A program made the translations under genes and the position numbers. The notes below the pieces were generated by a model. It was not told where the DNA came from, ran no database searches, and saw nothing but the letters and a program-made list of their open reading frames with translations. From NCBI GenBank assembly GCA_021813905.1, contig JAKAJH010000006.1, positions 1 to 64,000 on the forward strand: 64,000 bases of DNA, written 5' to 3'. Positions 54,252 to 62,969 of the stretch are shown here, one piece after another. Numbering within the stretch: position 1 is the first letter of the stretch; every line of letters begins with the position of its first letter. Origin of the DNA: Bacteroidota bacterium (GTDB taxonomy: Bacteria; Bacteroidota; Ignavibacteria; UBA10030).

Positions 54252-56426
54252 TTACTGCGCGATCTTGCCGTCGCGCAGTTCCTTCACGAGGCGATCGGCC
54301 TTGTAGATCTGGTCGAGTCCTTCGAGCAATCCGGCGGAGTGCACCGCTACGGCGCGGTTCTTCACTTCGTCGAAGATCACGTTGCCCGGCAGGCTCTCGA
54401 TGTTGCCGTCGAAGATCAGACCCACGACCTGAAGGTCCTTGTTGATCACGGGGCTGCCTGAGTTGCCGCCGATGATGTCGCATGTGGAAACGAAATCCAT
54501 CGGGGTGCTCAGGTTGAAGGATGCCGGCGGATTGACCCAGCGCGCGGGCAGATTCCACGGTTCCTTCTTCCCGAAGGAATAGTACCGGTCATACAGTCCG
54601 TAGAACGTGGTGACGGGCGGCGCAATCGTGCCGTTGTAATCGTATCCCTTCACGACGCCGTCCGCGATGCGCAGCGTGAACGTGGCATCAGGCGGGATTT
54701 TGGTGCCGTACACCTCGTACATCGCCTTGCCGAGCACCTGCACCCGGTCGGCCAGCTTCTCGCCGATCTCCGCCAGCTTCCCGCGGATCGACGACGCTTC
54801 GTCGCGCGTGGCGACGATGAACGTGATCAGCGGATCGGTGGAATGCAGGATGTCGTCGGGGGGGCCGGCCAGCAGCTTCTCCAGGCGATCCCGTGATGTC
54901 GTCACACCGGTCCGGAAGATATCCGCCGCGGCCTGTGCCGGCGTGCGGCCGTTCAGCAGGGCGTTGAACGCGGCGTTCTTTCCTTCGAACGCCTTCTCCA
55001 TTCCCTTCAATTGAAGGGCGAGCAGCTGTTCGTCGATCTCGGGCACGAAGGTGCGCGGGAACATGCGGGCCTTCGTGGAATCGAGCATCGATCCGCGCAT
55101 GGTCGGCGGGATCTTGGCTTCCGGTCCCTTCAGCGTGTACGCCATCTCCACCGCTTCGGATGCCATGCTGAGGGCCTGGGATCGTCCGTAGCCGCGGAAT
55201 GTGTACGCATTGACCTTGGCAAAGTACGGCGTGCGCTCCGCCTGGTACGTGGCGATGTCCTTCCACGGATCGCCGTACTTGGCGAGCAGCGTCGGATTGC
55301 CGACCACCGCCGCGCGGAACTTCTTTTCAAAGTCGGCCTTCTTCGCCATCAGGACGGGATCCTGCAGGCCGCCCAGATAGCCGCCGATGGCCTTCTGCGA
55401 ATTCGCCAGGCCGAAGATCTGCGTCTGGTACTTCAGCTTGGTGTCCGGGTGCTTCTCGACGTAGCCGGAGTACACCTTCACCAGGTCGTTCAGCATCGTG
55501 AGCGTGGTGGGATATGCGTAGTCGCGCATGAACTCGAGCTGCGAGAACGTGAGCAGACGGCTGGTGCTGCCGGGGTTGCCGATGACGAACACGGCTTCGC
55601 CGTCCTGTGCGCCGTTCGGGCTGAAGCGGAAGAAGTTCTTCGTCTTCAGCGGCTTGCCGTCGTCATACACGCGGAAGAACGAGCAGTCGAAGTCGTACCG
55701 CGGATAGGTGAAGTTGTCCGGATCGCCGCCGTAGAACGCGATGTCCGTTTCCGGCGCATACACGATGCGAATGTCGGTGTACCGCTTGTAGCCGTACAAC
55801 GAGTAGCGGCCGCCGTTGTAGAATGTCACGACGCTGAATACCATGGAATCCTTGGACGTCTCCTTGAACTTCATCGCGGCGTTGTCCTGGATCTCCTTGA
55901 TCTTCGCCATGCGGTTGGCGACCTTCTCCGCGTCGGTCTTGCCGCTGTCGAATGCCTTCTGCACGTCCGCCGTGACATCCTCGATCATGATCAGCTGATC
56001 GATGTGCAGCCGCGGGACCTTGCGTTCCTCATCGAGCGTCGCGGCGTAGAATCCATCCGACGCGAGCTTCTCGCCCTCACGCGTCACGAGGTCCAACGGA
56101 CCGCGGGCGCAGTGGTGATTCGTCATCACCAGTCCGTCTTCGGAGACGAACGAAGCGCTGCAGTTCGGGAGGCGCAGGGCCGCCAGACGCGCCTGCTCAA
56201 ACCACTCCTTGGAAGGATTGAAGTTGTAGGTCTTGGCGAAGTAATCCATGGGCGGAAAATCGAACGTCCACATCTTGCCCGTGTCGTAGGGACCTGCCTG
56301 GACGGCATCAAGGTTGACGCCGCGCGGCGCTTCGGAGCGCGTCGCCTGCTGCGTCGTGCAGCCGGCGAAGAGCGCGAGCGCCAGCAGCATCAACACCGCA
56401 ATCTGTCTGACCGGTGAACGCATCAT
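54252..56426 (-). CDS. S46 family dipeptidyl-peptidase, predicted DPP7-like (hydrophobic P1), lipoprotein
   Basis: A 724-residue serine exopeptidase. The start is the first of two ATGs at 56426, preceded by AGAGGTG; the track's 290 extra residues are an antisense shadow. The signal ends in a lipobox (ALFAGC, Cys23), so it is membrane-anchored, unlike the first S46 protein. Catalytic His in MTNHHC (about 104-105) and Ser about 656 in IIGGNSGSPV. Eighteen residues after the Ser is Gly (LIFDGN), the residue that in DPP7 gives a P1 pocket for hydrophobic side chains. Together the two genes should cover acidic and non-polar dipeptides. It has its own promoter and terminator. Confidence 0.93.
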   Translation of the reverse strand: MMRSPVRQIAVLMLLALALFAGCTTQQATRSEAPRGVNLDAVQAGPYDTGKMWTFDFPPMDYFAKTYNFNPSKEWFEQARLAALRLPNCSASFVSEDGLVMTNHHCARGPLDLVTREGEKLASDGFYAATLDEERKVPRLHIDQLIMIEDVTADVQKAFDSGKTDAEKVANRMAKIKEIQDNAAMKFKETSKDSMVFSVVTFYNGGRYSLYGYKRYTDIRIVYAPETDIAFYGGDPDNFTYPRYDFDCSFFRVYDDGKPLKTKNFFRFSPNGAQDGEAVFVIGNPGSTSRLLTFSQLEFMRDYAYPTTLTMLNDLVKVYSGYVEKHPDTKLKYQTQIFGLANSQKAIGGYLGGLQDPVLMAKKADFEKKFRAAVVGNPTLLAKYGDPWKDIATYQAERTPYFAKVNAYTFRGYGRSQALSMASEAVEMAYTLKGPEAKIPPTMRGSMLDSTKARMFPRTFVPEIDEQLLALQLKGMEKAFEGKNAAFNALLNGRTPAQAAADIFRTGVTTSRDRLEKLLAGPPDDILHSTDPLITFIVATRDEASSIRGKLAEIGEKLADRVQVLGKAMYEVYGTKIPPDATFTLRIADGVVKGYDYNGTIAPPVTTFYGLYDRYYSFGKKEPWNLPARWVNPPASFNLSTPMDFVSTCDIIGGNSGSPVINKDLQVVGLIFDGNIESLPGNVIFDEVKNRAVAVHSAGLLEGLDQIYKADRLVKELRDGKIAQ

Positions 56427-56475
56427 ATGGAACACCTCTGATTGATTGTGAATGAACGCTATGTGGTGGGGGGCA

Positions 56476-56506
56476 ACAATGTACGAAGAAGGGCGTACGG
56501 GCGCAA
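56476..56506 (-). promoter_or_regulatory. Promoter of the second S46 gene
   Basis: Minus strand: TTG (56506-56504), 20 bases, TACATTGT (56483-56476), giving a leader of about 45 bases before the ATG at 56426. Confidence 0.55.
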
Positions 56507-56552
56507 CGGACGTTTCGACGAACGGCGCCCGCGCGGGACAAGCGGCGGATGC

Positions 56553-56583
56553 TTGTGCATGCGCCAAGAAATCGGTAGTTTCG
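56553..56583 (+). promoter_or_regulatory. Promoter of the 56589 gene, possible leaderless start
   Basis: TTG (56553-56555), 20 bases, TAGTTTCG (56576-56583), five bases, ATG at 56589. As for the ftsB-like gene, the transcript may begin at or next to the start codon; no Shine-Dalgarno can fit between. Confidence 0.55.
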
Positions 56584-56588
56584 GGCGT

Positions 56589-57146
56589 ATGAGGCTTCCG
56601 CAGGCACTGCATGCTTTCCTTCTGATGAGCGCGACCGCTGTGGCGCTCCCGTCGCTCGCCGACGCACAGGATTCCACCGGCACCGTGTCGGTTTCCACCG
56701 GCTGGTACATCGACCAGGCCATTCCGGGCATGAGCTGGACCAGCCATCCCGGCGGCACGAATTTCGCTTTGGAGTGGGAAGCCACACCGGTGCTCTACAG
56801 TTTCGGCATCTCGAAGCTTGTCTCTCCGTGGAAATTCTTCTTCGTCCGCCCCCCGGCGCGGTTCACCGGCTCCGTGGAACTGATCGTTGCCGGACAGGTC
56901 TACACCAGTCGCTTCAATGGTACGCACACGGGGGCGTCCGTAACGTTGCTCGGCCATGTGCCGCTCATCGAATACGGCGAGGACCTCGGGCTGAACCTCG
57001 GCGCAGCGCGTCACTGGATCGCCGGCCTCCCGGAAGATTTCGCGGTGGCGGGCGTGTCGGTGCTCTTCGGATTCCTCGAATACAACATTCGCTGTGCGCC
57101 CCGCGACCATCTCTGGATCCACCAGATCGCAGTCCGGATGTTCTGA
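56589..57146 (+). CDS. Secreted beta-rich protein of unknown function
   Basis: A 185-residue protein with a signal peptide (MRLPQALHAFLLMSATAVALPSLADAQ) and then mostly beta-strands: VSVSTGWYIDQAIPG, TNFALEWEATPVLYSFG, RFTGSVELIVAGQVYT, GASVTLLGHVPL, DLGLNLGAARHWI, FGFLEYNIRCAP. The pattern fits a small outer-membrane barrel or a periplasmic beta-sandwich; no family is recognised. It starts the plus-strand trio ending at 59468; the next gene begins 1 base after its stop. The chosen ATG excludes 49 residues that overlap the promoter. Confidence 0.75.
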   Translation: MRLPQALHAFLLMSATAVALPSLADAQDSTGTVSVSTGWYIDQAIPGMSWTSHPGGTNFALEWEATPVLYSFGISKLVSPWKFFFVRPPARFTGSVELIVAGQVYTSRFNGTHTGASVTLLGHVPLIEYGEDLGLNLGAARHWIAGLPEDFAVAGVSVLFGFLEYNIRCAPRDHLWIHQIAVRMF

Positions 57147-57147
57147 C

Positions 57148-58122
57148 ATGAGATCGACCGCTCGCCGCTTTCGCGCGTTTCTCTGGATCATGGCCGTCAG
57201 TCTCGCCGTCGACGGATGCAGTTCGTTCGTCAGTCGCTTCGTGGTGCGCTCCATCGGGCATATGGGCGATCCCATCGATACGCTGCAGAACCGCATCGCG
57301 GATCCCCTCCGGCCCGGCGCCCGCCTGGCGGTAGTGTGGATCGGTCACGCGTCCTTCTTCATCCAGATGGACGACAAGGTGATTCTCACCGATCCGGTCT
57401 TTGTCAACACGGTGGCGCTCTTCGCACGGCGATCGGTGGAGCCGGGACTCGATCCACGCGCGATCCGGAAGGTCGATCTGGTCACCATCTCCCATTTGCA
57501 TTTCGACCATTTCAACTACAGCAGCGTGGGGATGCTTCCGAAGGAGGGGGCGCTGGTGCTGCCGGCAGGCGGGGCGGAGTACGCGCCGGAGTTCGGCTTC
57601 GCCGAGACTGTCGAGCTCCGCTGGTGGCAGTCATTCGAGCATGACGGGATGCGCGTGACCGCCGTGCCGGTGCAGCACTTCAGCGGCCGGTACGGATTCG
57701 ATGCGGGATGGATGAACCGCATCGGCTACACCGGATATGTCGTGCAGTACCACGGGATCACGATCTTCATCGCGGGCGACACCGCGTACAATCCGGAGAT
57801 GTTCAAAGAGATCGGACGCCGGTTCTCCATCGATCTCGCGCTCATCCCGATCGCACCCATCGGACCGCGGGGCATGATGGGTCGCGTCCACGCCAATCCC
57901 GACGGCGCGGTGCAGATCTTCCGTGATCTCAATGCCCGCTTCATGATCCCGATGCATTACGAAACGTTCTTCCAGGGACTCGACTCGACCCAGCATGAGG
58001 CCCTTGACTGGTTGAAGCAGGACATTGCGGCGGATCATCTCGAACAGCGCATCTTCCCGCTCCGGATCGGGGAAGAGCGCGACTTCACTCCTCTTCTTTC
58101 CACAGCGGAGAATCGTCCGTGA
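57148..58122 (+). CDS. MBL-fold metal-dependent hydrolase, lipoprotein (NAPE-PLD/UlaG-like)
   Basis: A 324-residue metallo-beta-lactamase-fold enzyme. The N-terminus has a lipobox (SLAVDGC, about 18-24), so it is probably attached to the membrane on the outside. Metal ligands are in ISHLHFDHFN (HxHxDH, about 115-124) and IAGDTAYNP (about 210-218), with later PMHYETF. The family includes NAPE-phospholipase D and UlaG-type lactonases; the layout LAVVWIGHASFFIQMDDKVILTDPVF (split, about 65-90) is typical of the NAPE-PLD-like set. The substrate is probably a phosphodiester or lactone, but this is inference. Coupled to the next gene by a GTGA overlap. Confidence 0.88.
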   Translation: MRSTARRFRAFLWIMAVSLAVDGCSSFVSRFVVRSIGHMGDPIDTLQNRIADPLRPGARLAVVWIGHASFFIQMDDKVILTDPVFVNTVALFARRSVEPGLDPRAIRKVDLVTISHLHFDHFNYSSVGMLPKEGALVLPAGGAEYAPEFGFAETVELRWWQSFEHDGMRVTAVPVQHFSGRYGFDAGWMNRIGYTGYVVQYHGITIFIAGDTAYNPEMFKEIGRRFSIDLALIPIAPIGPRGMMGRVHANPDGAVQIFRDLNARFMIPMHYETFFQGLDSTQHEALDWLKQDIAADHLEQRIFPLRIGEERDFTPLLSTAENRP

Positions 58123-59468
58123 GCCGGCGACTGTTCGTCGTGTCGCTGACGTTTGCCTTCCTTGCTTTTGCCGCACCGGCGGCCTGGTCGCAGGAGCGGC
58201 CGTCCGCGATCGTGCGGGCGACGATCTCGCTGGCGGACTGGGGACTGCTCTCGGCGCGCGAAATCCGCTCGGGGACGATCGCCATCATTCACGATTCGAC
58301 CGGTGATCGGCTGACCATCGAGTCGCTCCTGCCGTCGCCGGAACCGGCACCGAAGCCTGCGCGTTCGCCGGAGATGCCGCCGAAATCGGTCAGTGCCGGC
58401 GATACGATCGCGCATCGGGCGACATGGGTGTGGAACACCGCCGCGCTTCTGCAGAGCGATTCACTCCGCCGGTCGCTCGCGGCGTTCCTGCGTTCCGATC
58501 GATTCGAACGGATCTTCCTCCAGCTTCCGGAATCAACGATCGACTCGACGGGCACACGGTCGCTTGCGCTCACGGCGCTGCCGGAGCTTGTGCGGATGAT
58601 CCGCTCGTCCGGCGCGGAGGTTGCGGCGCTGGACGGCGGTGCGGATTACGCGCGTCCCGCCGCTCATGGGACAGCGGTCGCGATCGCGAACGCCGTCGTC
58701 GAGTATAATCGCCGCGTACCGTCGGAATCGCGCTTCGATGCGCTTCATCTAGATGTCGAACCGTACCTCCTGCCCGGATTCGGAAGTGTTCGCCGGAAAG
58801 AGATCGTGAAGCAGTATCTTGATCTGTTCGCGTCGGTTCGCTCGGCGTGCCGCCGGGATTCACTTCCGTTGGGAGCGGATGCGCCGTTCTGGTTCGACGA
58901 TGAGGCGTTGAGCGATGACAGGACGATCCTCGATCGGCTCCTGCCGATGGTGGATGAGATCTGTGTGATGAGTTATCGCACGCGTGCGGGGGGAGAGGAT
59001 GGGGTGATCCGGTTCGCGTCAGGAGGTGTTGCGCGTGCCTCGTCTGCGGGAAAGCGGATCTGGGTGGCGGTGGAGACGACGCCGCTGCCGGATGAGCACG
59101 TCGTTACCGTGGCGGGTGCACCGCGCGACGAGTGGCCTCAGCCGAAGCCGGGCGTCTCCATCGTCGTCATGTGCGATCGGAATGATTCAGCGGACGTGGT
59201 CTTCGCTCCATCCGACCGGATCGATGAAGTGAAACGTCTTCCGGTGATCGCGGCCGGTGAAAGAAGAATCGCGGTGTGGGAACGTTCGTACCTCTCGAGC
59301 GTTCCGGCGGATCGCATCACCTTTGCGCGTCGGAACAAAGCAGAGGTACGGAAGGTTGCTGCTGAGGTCGATGAAGCGTTCCGAGGAATTCCGGGATATC
59401 GCGGCGTGGCGGTCCACCACTGGGAATCGTATCGCTGCCTGCCGTCCGGCGGGCCTCAGGATCCCTGA
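58119..59468 (+). CDS. Secreted protein with a predicted TIM-barrel, function unknown
   Basis: A 449-residue exported protein starting at GTG that overlaps the MBL stop (GTGA). A signal peptide (about 1-24, ending AWSQ) and a beta-rich N-terminal part lead to an alternating beta/alpha region (about 100-370) with DALHLDVEPYLLPGF (about 207-221), ICVMSYRTRAGGEDG and RIWVAVETT. DxExY plus MSYR resembles glycoside hydrolase-type barrels such as GH18-like folds, but the full GH18 motif is absent. I would call it a putative carbohydrate-active enzyme at low confidence. It ends 13 bases into the convergent HAD gene. Confidence 0.7.
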   Translation: MSRRLFVVSLTFAFLAFAAPAAWSQERPSAIVRATISLADWGLLSAREIRSGTIAIIHDSTGDRLTIESLLPSPEPAPKPARSPEMPPKSVSAGDTIAHRATWVWNTAALLQSDSLRRSLAAFLRSDRFERIFLQLPESTIDSTGTRSLALTALPELVRMIRSSGAEVAALDGGADYARPAAHGTAVAIANAVVEYNRRVPSESRFDALHLDVEPYLLPGFGSVRRKEIVKQYLDLFASVRSACRRDSLPLGADAPFWFDDEALSDDRTILDRLLPMVDEICVMSYRTRAGGEDGVIRFASGGVARASSAGKRIWVAVETTPLPDEHVVTVAGAPRDEWPQPKPGVSIVVMCDRNDSADVVFAPSDRIDEVKRLPVIAAGERRIAVWERSYLSSVPADRITFARRNKAEVRKVAAEVDEAFRGIPGYRGVAVHHWESYRCLPSGGPQDP

Positions 59469-60121
59469 CTGTCGCCGACCAGGCGAAGCAGCTCATCGAA
59501 CCGATCGATGATGAGCTGCGGCGATGCCGCTTCGATCCGCGTGCGTGTGAGGGCGCCGAACGTCACGCCGCACGTACGCACGCCTGCGTTCTTCCCCGCC
59601 GCAATGTCGGCGTCCGTGTCGCCCACCATCACCGTCTCTTCCTTTTCCCACTGCTGCTCCGCGACGATCTTGTTGATGATGAACGGATCGGGCTTGAACG
59701 GGAGGTTGTCGCTTCCCTGCACCTGAACGAAGTATTGCGCGATGCCGAAATGACCGAGCACGCGCGTGGTGGTCATTGTCGATTTCGTCGTGGCGACCGC
59801 GAGCCGGATGCCGCGACGGTGAAGCTCGGCCAGCGTGTATTCCACGCCGGGGAAGAGCCGCGTGGTGTCGAGCGCGTGGGCACGGTAGAGTGTCACATAC
59901 ATCGTGTGCGCGTCGGGGATGCAATGATGCAGCGGGGGCGGAAGAAGGATCGCAAAGATCTCCGCCAGCGGCTTGCCGATGAGAGGAAAGATGTCCTCCT
60001 CGGTGCGGTCGTACACGCCGAGAGACCTGAGCACATGCAGCTGCGCAGCCGCGATGTCATGCTTGGAGTCGAGCAGTGTCCCGTCGACATCGAAGATGAA
60101 ATTTCGGATCGGTGTCGTCAT
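59456..60121 (-). CDS. HAD-superfamily phosphoglycolate phosphatase-like hydrolase
   Basis: A 221-residue Mg2+-dependent phosphatase. Motif I FIFDVDGTLLDS (Asp11, Asp13), motif II VATTKST, the Lys in FKPDPFIINKI, and motif IV MVGDTDADIAAGKNAGV are intact; residues about 20-85 are the helical cap of subclass I (Gph/pyrophosphatase PpaX). Starting at MTTPIRNF, its ATG overlaps the upstream gene's TGA by 4 bases. It is the last of four minus-strand genes. The real substrate may be 2-phosphoglycolate or another small phosphate ester. Confidence 0.9.
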   Translation of the reverse strand: MTTPIRNFIFDVDGTLLDSKHDIAAAQLHVLRSLGVYDRTEEDIFPLIGKPLAEIFAILLPPPLHHCIPDAHTMYVTLYRAHALDTTRLFPGVEYTLAELHRRGIRLAVATTKSTMTTTRVLGHFGIAQYFVQVQGSDNLPFKPDPFIINKIVAEQQWEKEETVMVGDTDADIAAGKNAGVRTCGVTFGALTRTRIEAASPQLIIDRFDELLRLVGDSQGS

Positions 60122-60984
60122 CGTGCGGATGTTGTGTCGATGGGATAGAACGGATGCGGAATGGGGCCTTCGTCGCTGAAGAACCGGCACAGAACGGAAT
60201 CGGCCAGCGCCTCGCGCAGCAGCAGACGCCTCCCGCCGATCTCCACGGTGTCACTCACAAACCGGATGCCATGACTGTAGTCCGCCCACGTGTGCTGATG
60301 GCCGTTGTACATGGGCTGAATGGGCGTTCCGTCCTGCCGATGCCAGCCGTAGATCACGACCGGAGCCGGAACGCCGGGGCGCAATCCGCTCCGGATGCTG
60401 TTGGAGATGATGACGTCCTTCTTGTGTCCGGCGATGAGCAGGCCGGGCTTCCGGCGAATCCGTGCTTCCGCCATCTGTGTCTGCACCGAGTCCGTATGCT
60501 GCAGAAACACCGGCACCGTGATCATGGCGGGGCCCGGAGGGATCGGCTGCGGACGCAGCCGTACGGCGGCCTGCTGATAGATCAGATCGACCATGCGCCG
60601 GGTGGGAAGTGACGCGTGTACCCGCGCGGCGATGCGCTGTGCACAATCGGGGGTCATCGGCACGTACACCCAATCGCTGTCCGATCCCGCGCAAAGGTAA
60701 TCGGCGGCCGCAAAAAATGTCGCCGGTGGGCCGTCCGGCGAAGAAGGATCGACGGCGCTGACGGCGATCGTCTCGCGCATGAATGACGGCACGTTGCCGC
60801 GGATGATCTGGGCGAAGAGGGAATCCTCACGAACCGCCAATGGCACATCAGTCAGCGACGTCAGCACTTCCCGTCCGCCGGGCGCATCGGCCGGTCGCGG
60901 CGGGAATGCCAGCGTCTGGCCGAGCAAGGAATGACCCAGGAGCGCGGTGCAGATGCCGACGATGATCGCGGGACGACCCATCAT
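60118..60984 (-). CDS. Secreted protein of unknown function (YGWHRQDGTPIQP family)
   Basis: A 288-residue exported protein starting at the first of two ATGs (MMGRPAIIVGICTALLG, a signal peptide). Conserved-looking motifs are RETIAVSAVDPSSPDG, ITVPVFLQHTDSV, KPGLLIAGHKKDVIISN, VVIYGWHRQDGTPIQPMY and YSHGIRFVSD. I recall the YGWHxxDGxPIQP-YSHG pattern in unnamed secreted proteins of several phyla. The several conserved His, Asp and Ser could be an active site, but none is proven. It lies 5 bases after the GH18 gene's stop and overlaps the HAD gene. Confidence 0.7.
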   Translation of the reverse strand: MMGRPAIIVGICTALLGHSLLGQTLAFPPRPADAPGGREVLTSLTDVPLAVREDSLFAQIIRGNVPSFMRETIAVSAVDPSSPDGPPATFFAAADYLCAGSDSDWVYVPMTPDCAQRIAARVHASLPTRRMVDLIYQQAAVRLRPQPIPPGPAMITVPVFLQHTDSVQTQMAEARIRRKPGLLIAGHKKDVIISNSIRSGLRPGVPAPVVIYGWHRQDGTPIQPMYNGHQHTWADYSHGIRFVSDTVEIGGRRLLLREALADSVLCRFFSDEGPIPHPFYPIDTTSAR

Positions 60985-60989
60985 CTTCC

Positions 60990-62441
60990 TCACCGCATCA
61001 GCAGCATCGGGCGTGTCTGAGAGATCTCGCCGGCGGAGAGTCGCGCGAAGTACACGCCGCTCGCGCAGCCGGCGGCGTTCCATTCGAATGCAGAACGACC
61101 TGCGGCGACGGCTCCGTGAAAGAGTACTGCCACGCGCCGTCCGAGCGGATCATAGACGTCGAGCGTGATCTCCTGCGGCGATGTCACGTCGACCGTGATG
61201 CGGGTGGAGGGATTGAAAGGATTCGGATAGTTCGGCTCAAGCGTGCAGGAGACGGGAACCGGTGACGGTTCGGAAACGGAGGACACCGGTGTGAATGCCG
61301 CCTTGATCCCGCTCCAGATCTCCGGCCGTCCGCCGTCGTAGCTCAGCGCCCAAATGCCGATGCCGCCGAGATTCTTCGCAATCGCCATGGCGTACTTCAT
61401 GCCGAGGCTCATGCTGTCGTCGTACCACACCTGCCGCCAGGTCGAGCTCTGGTACGAAAACCACGGGACATCGTAAATCCCGTCGAACGTCTTTCCGTAC
61501 GTCGCCGCCATCGGTTCCGCCACGGCATATGTCCGTGAGCTTGCCGTTGAGCCGCTCACGGTCGGACTCATGCGTGCGCTGCTTGTGACCACGAAGTCGT
61601 ATCCGTACCATGGCACACCCAGCCAGAGCCGCTCCGGCGCCACGCCCGCGTTCAGATAGGTCATCACCGAATTGGTGACGTTGTACTTCCCGCCGACCAG
61701 CGGCGCCACGGGACCGGCAGTTGTGCTGCCACTCCAATAGTAGTTGTATCCCATCATGACCAGCGCATCGCAGATCTGTCCGAGCTGTGCGTAGTCCCAC
61801 GCGTCCGACCAGTCGACGGCCGGCGTCGCCATGGAGATTTCTGCGCCCGGCACCTGCGCGCGGATGGCATTCGCCGCGCGGCGCATGAAGGAGACGAGAT
61901 TGCTCCGCTGCGCGGCCGGGATCGACTCGAGGTCAAAATTCACTCCATCGCCGTTCCGCGCTTTGAGGAGGGAGATCAGTGTTGTGATCATTGTGTTCTG
62001 CCGCGCCGTGTCGCTCAGAAGCGCGGAGTTCTGCGCGTTGCCGAAGTTGGTGACGGTCAAAAGCACTTTCACGCCGCGTGCGTGCGCGTAGTCGATGATC
62101 GGCGTCGAGTTCCAGGAATGGATGCTCTTGTATCCGCCGGTCGTCGTGTCCGTCTCGTAGCTGAAGTATGCGATATGCGTCATCGCCGAATAATCGTATG
62201 AAAGATACGCCGTAGACGAGGCCCACCACGGATGCCAACCGAGCACATGCCGCGTCAGGGCGGCGCGCTTCGCCAGCGTCAATAGTCGCGGAATTGCCCA
62301 GGCGGTGTCTGCCGATGCCGCGGTGGTATCCGCCGCGTGCAGACGGCTTTCCATCTCATGAATTCCCGGATGCGGCCCGAAGTCCTGTGCGAGCGTCGCC
62401 GATGTGGCGGTCATAAGAAGAGAAAGCAGGACACGTTTCAT
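60990..62441 (-). CDS. GH18-type glycoside hydrolase with T9SS sorting domain
   Basis: A 483-residue secreted enzyme. Signal peptide (MKRVLLSLLMTATSATLAQ), then a GH18 (beta/alpha)8 domain (about 62-385): VLGWHPWW, YARGVKVLLTVTNFG-like AHARGVKVLLTVTNFG, and catalytic DGVNFDLESI (acid Glu, about 178) in place of the DGxDxDxE consensus, with MMGYNYYWSG and WYGYDF lining the cleft. The C-terminal PNYPNPFNPSTRITVDV (from about 400) and SGVYFARLSAGE are a textbook T9SS sorting domain. Chitin or other N-acetylglucosamine polymers, possibly peptidoglycan, are likely substrates. The ATG overlaps the TPR gene's TGA. Confidence 0.93.
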   Translation of the reverse strand: MKRVLLSLLMTATSATLAQDFGPHPGIHEMESRLHAADTTAASADTAWAIPRLLTLAKRAALTRHVLGWHPWWASSTAYLSYDYSAMTHIAYFSYETDTTTGGYKSIHSWNSTPIIDYAHARGVKVLLTVTNFGNAQNSALLSDTARQNTMITTLISLLKARNGDGVNFDLESIPAAQRSNLVSFMRRAANAIRAQVPGAEISMATPAVDWSDAWDYAQLGQICDALVMMGYNYYWSGSTTAGPVAPLVGGKYNVTNSVMTYLNAGVAPERLWLGVPWYGYDFVVTSSARMSPTVSGSTASSRTYAVAEPMAATYGKTFDGIYDVPWFSYQSSTWRQVWYDDSMSLGMKYAMAIAKNLGGIGIWALSYDGGRPEIWSGIKAAFTPVSSVSEPSPVPVSCTLEPNYPNPFNPSTRITVDVTSPQEITLDVYDPLGRRVAVLFHGAVAAGRSAFEWNAAGCASGVYFARLSAGEISQTRPMLLMR

Positions 62442-62848
62442 CGCGACGGAGTTCGTTCCTGAAGGATACGTCGGGTGTTGCGGATGTACTCCAGGCAGGC
62501 GTGATCCCGGTGTCCGCCGTAGGATGCGCGGAACCAGAGCAAGGCGTTGGAAAAATCCCCGCGCTGGTACGCCACGAGACCGAGGTTGAACAGGGCGCGC
62601 GAATTCGACCGGCGGGTGAGGGAGCGGTACATTGCCACCGCCTCGTCGAGCTTGCCGTCGCGTGCAAGGGCATTTGCCCGTTGAAGCTCGGGCACGTCCG
62701 GGTCGGTTTTCAGGTCGTCCCAGCGACGTTCCGCCGCCTTGAGCGCAGGGATGCTGATGCGTCCGCTGTCCGCGCTTTGCCCCCGGGCAAGGGCGGGCAG
62801 GCACAGCGCGACGAGGCCGGCCAGCCACAGAAAGTTCGATCTTTTCAT
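62438..62848 (-). CDS. Small secreted TPR protein
   Basis: A 136-residue protein that begins at MKRSNFLWLAGLVALCL (signal peptide or anchor). It contains two or three tetratricopeptide-like helix pairs (LQRANALARDGKLDEAVAMYRSL, then ALFNLGLVAYQRGDFSNALLWFRAS). It is the first gene of the TPR, GH18, unknown, HAD unit, and probably acts as a periplasmic scaffold. The 17-residue longer start in the track lies over the leader. Confidence 0.78.
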   Translation of the reverse strand: MKRSNFLWLAGLVALCLPALARGQSADSGRISIPALKAAERRWDDLKTDPDVPELQRANALARDGKLDEAVAMYRSLTRRSNSRALFNLGLVAYQRGDFSNALLWFRASYGGHRDHACLEYIRNTRRILQERTPSR

Positions 62849-62868
62849 GCTCACAATATCGTCACCGA

Positions 62869-62899
62869 TGTCGGTACATTCAAGCCGGAATCCCTCCAA
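62869..62899 (-). promoter_or_regulatory. Weak candidate promoter of the TPR-GH18 unit
   Basis: Minus strand: TTG (62899-62897), 20 bases, TACCGACA (62876-62869), 21 bases before the ATG at 62848. The spacing fits; beyond TA the -7 is poor. Confidence 0.35.
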
Positions 62900-62924
62900 C
62901 CGCCTGAAAAATCAAGGTGTTTCG

Positions 62925-62955
62925 TTGATTCTCCCTGAACTAATCGTTACATTTT
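62925..62955 (+). promoter_or_regulatory. Promoter of purN
   Basis: TTG (62925-62927), 20-base spacer, TACATTTT (62948-62955), 14 bases before the ATG at 62970, so the leader would be about 8-10 bases. Confidence 0.6.
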
Positions 62956-62969
62956 GTCGTTCCGAAACG

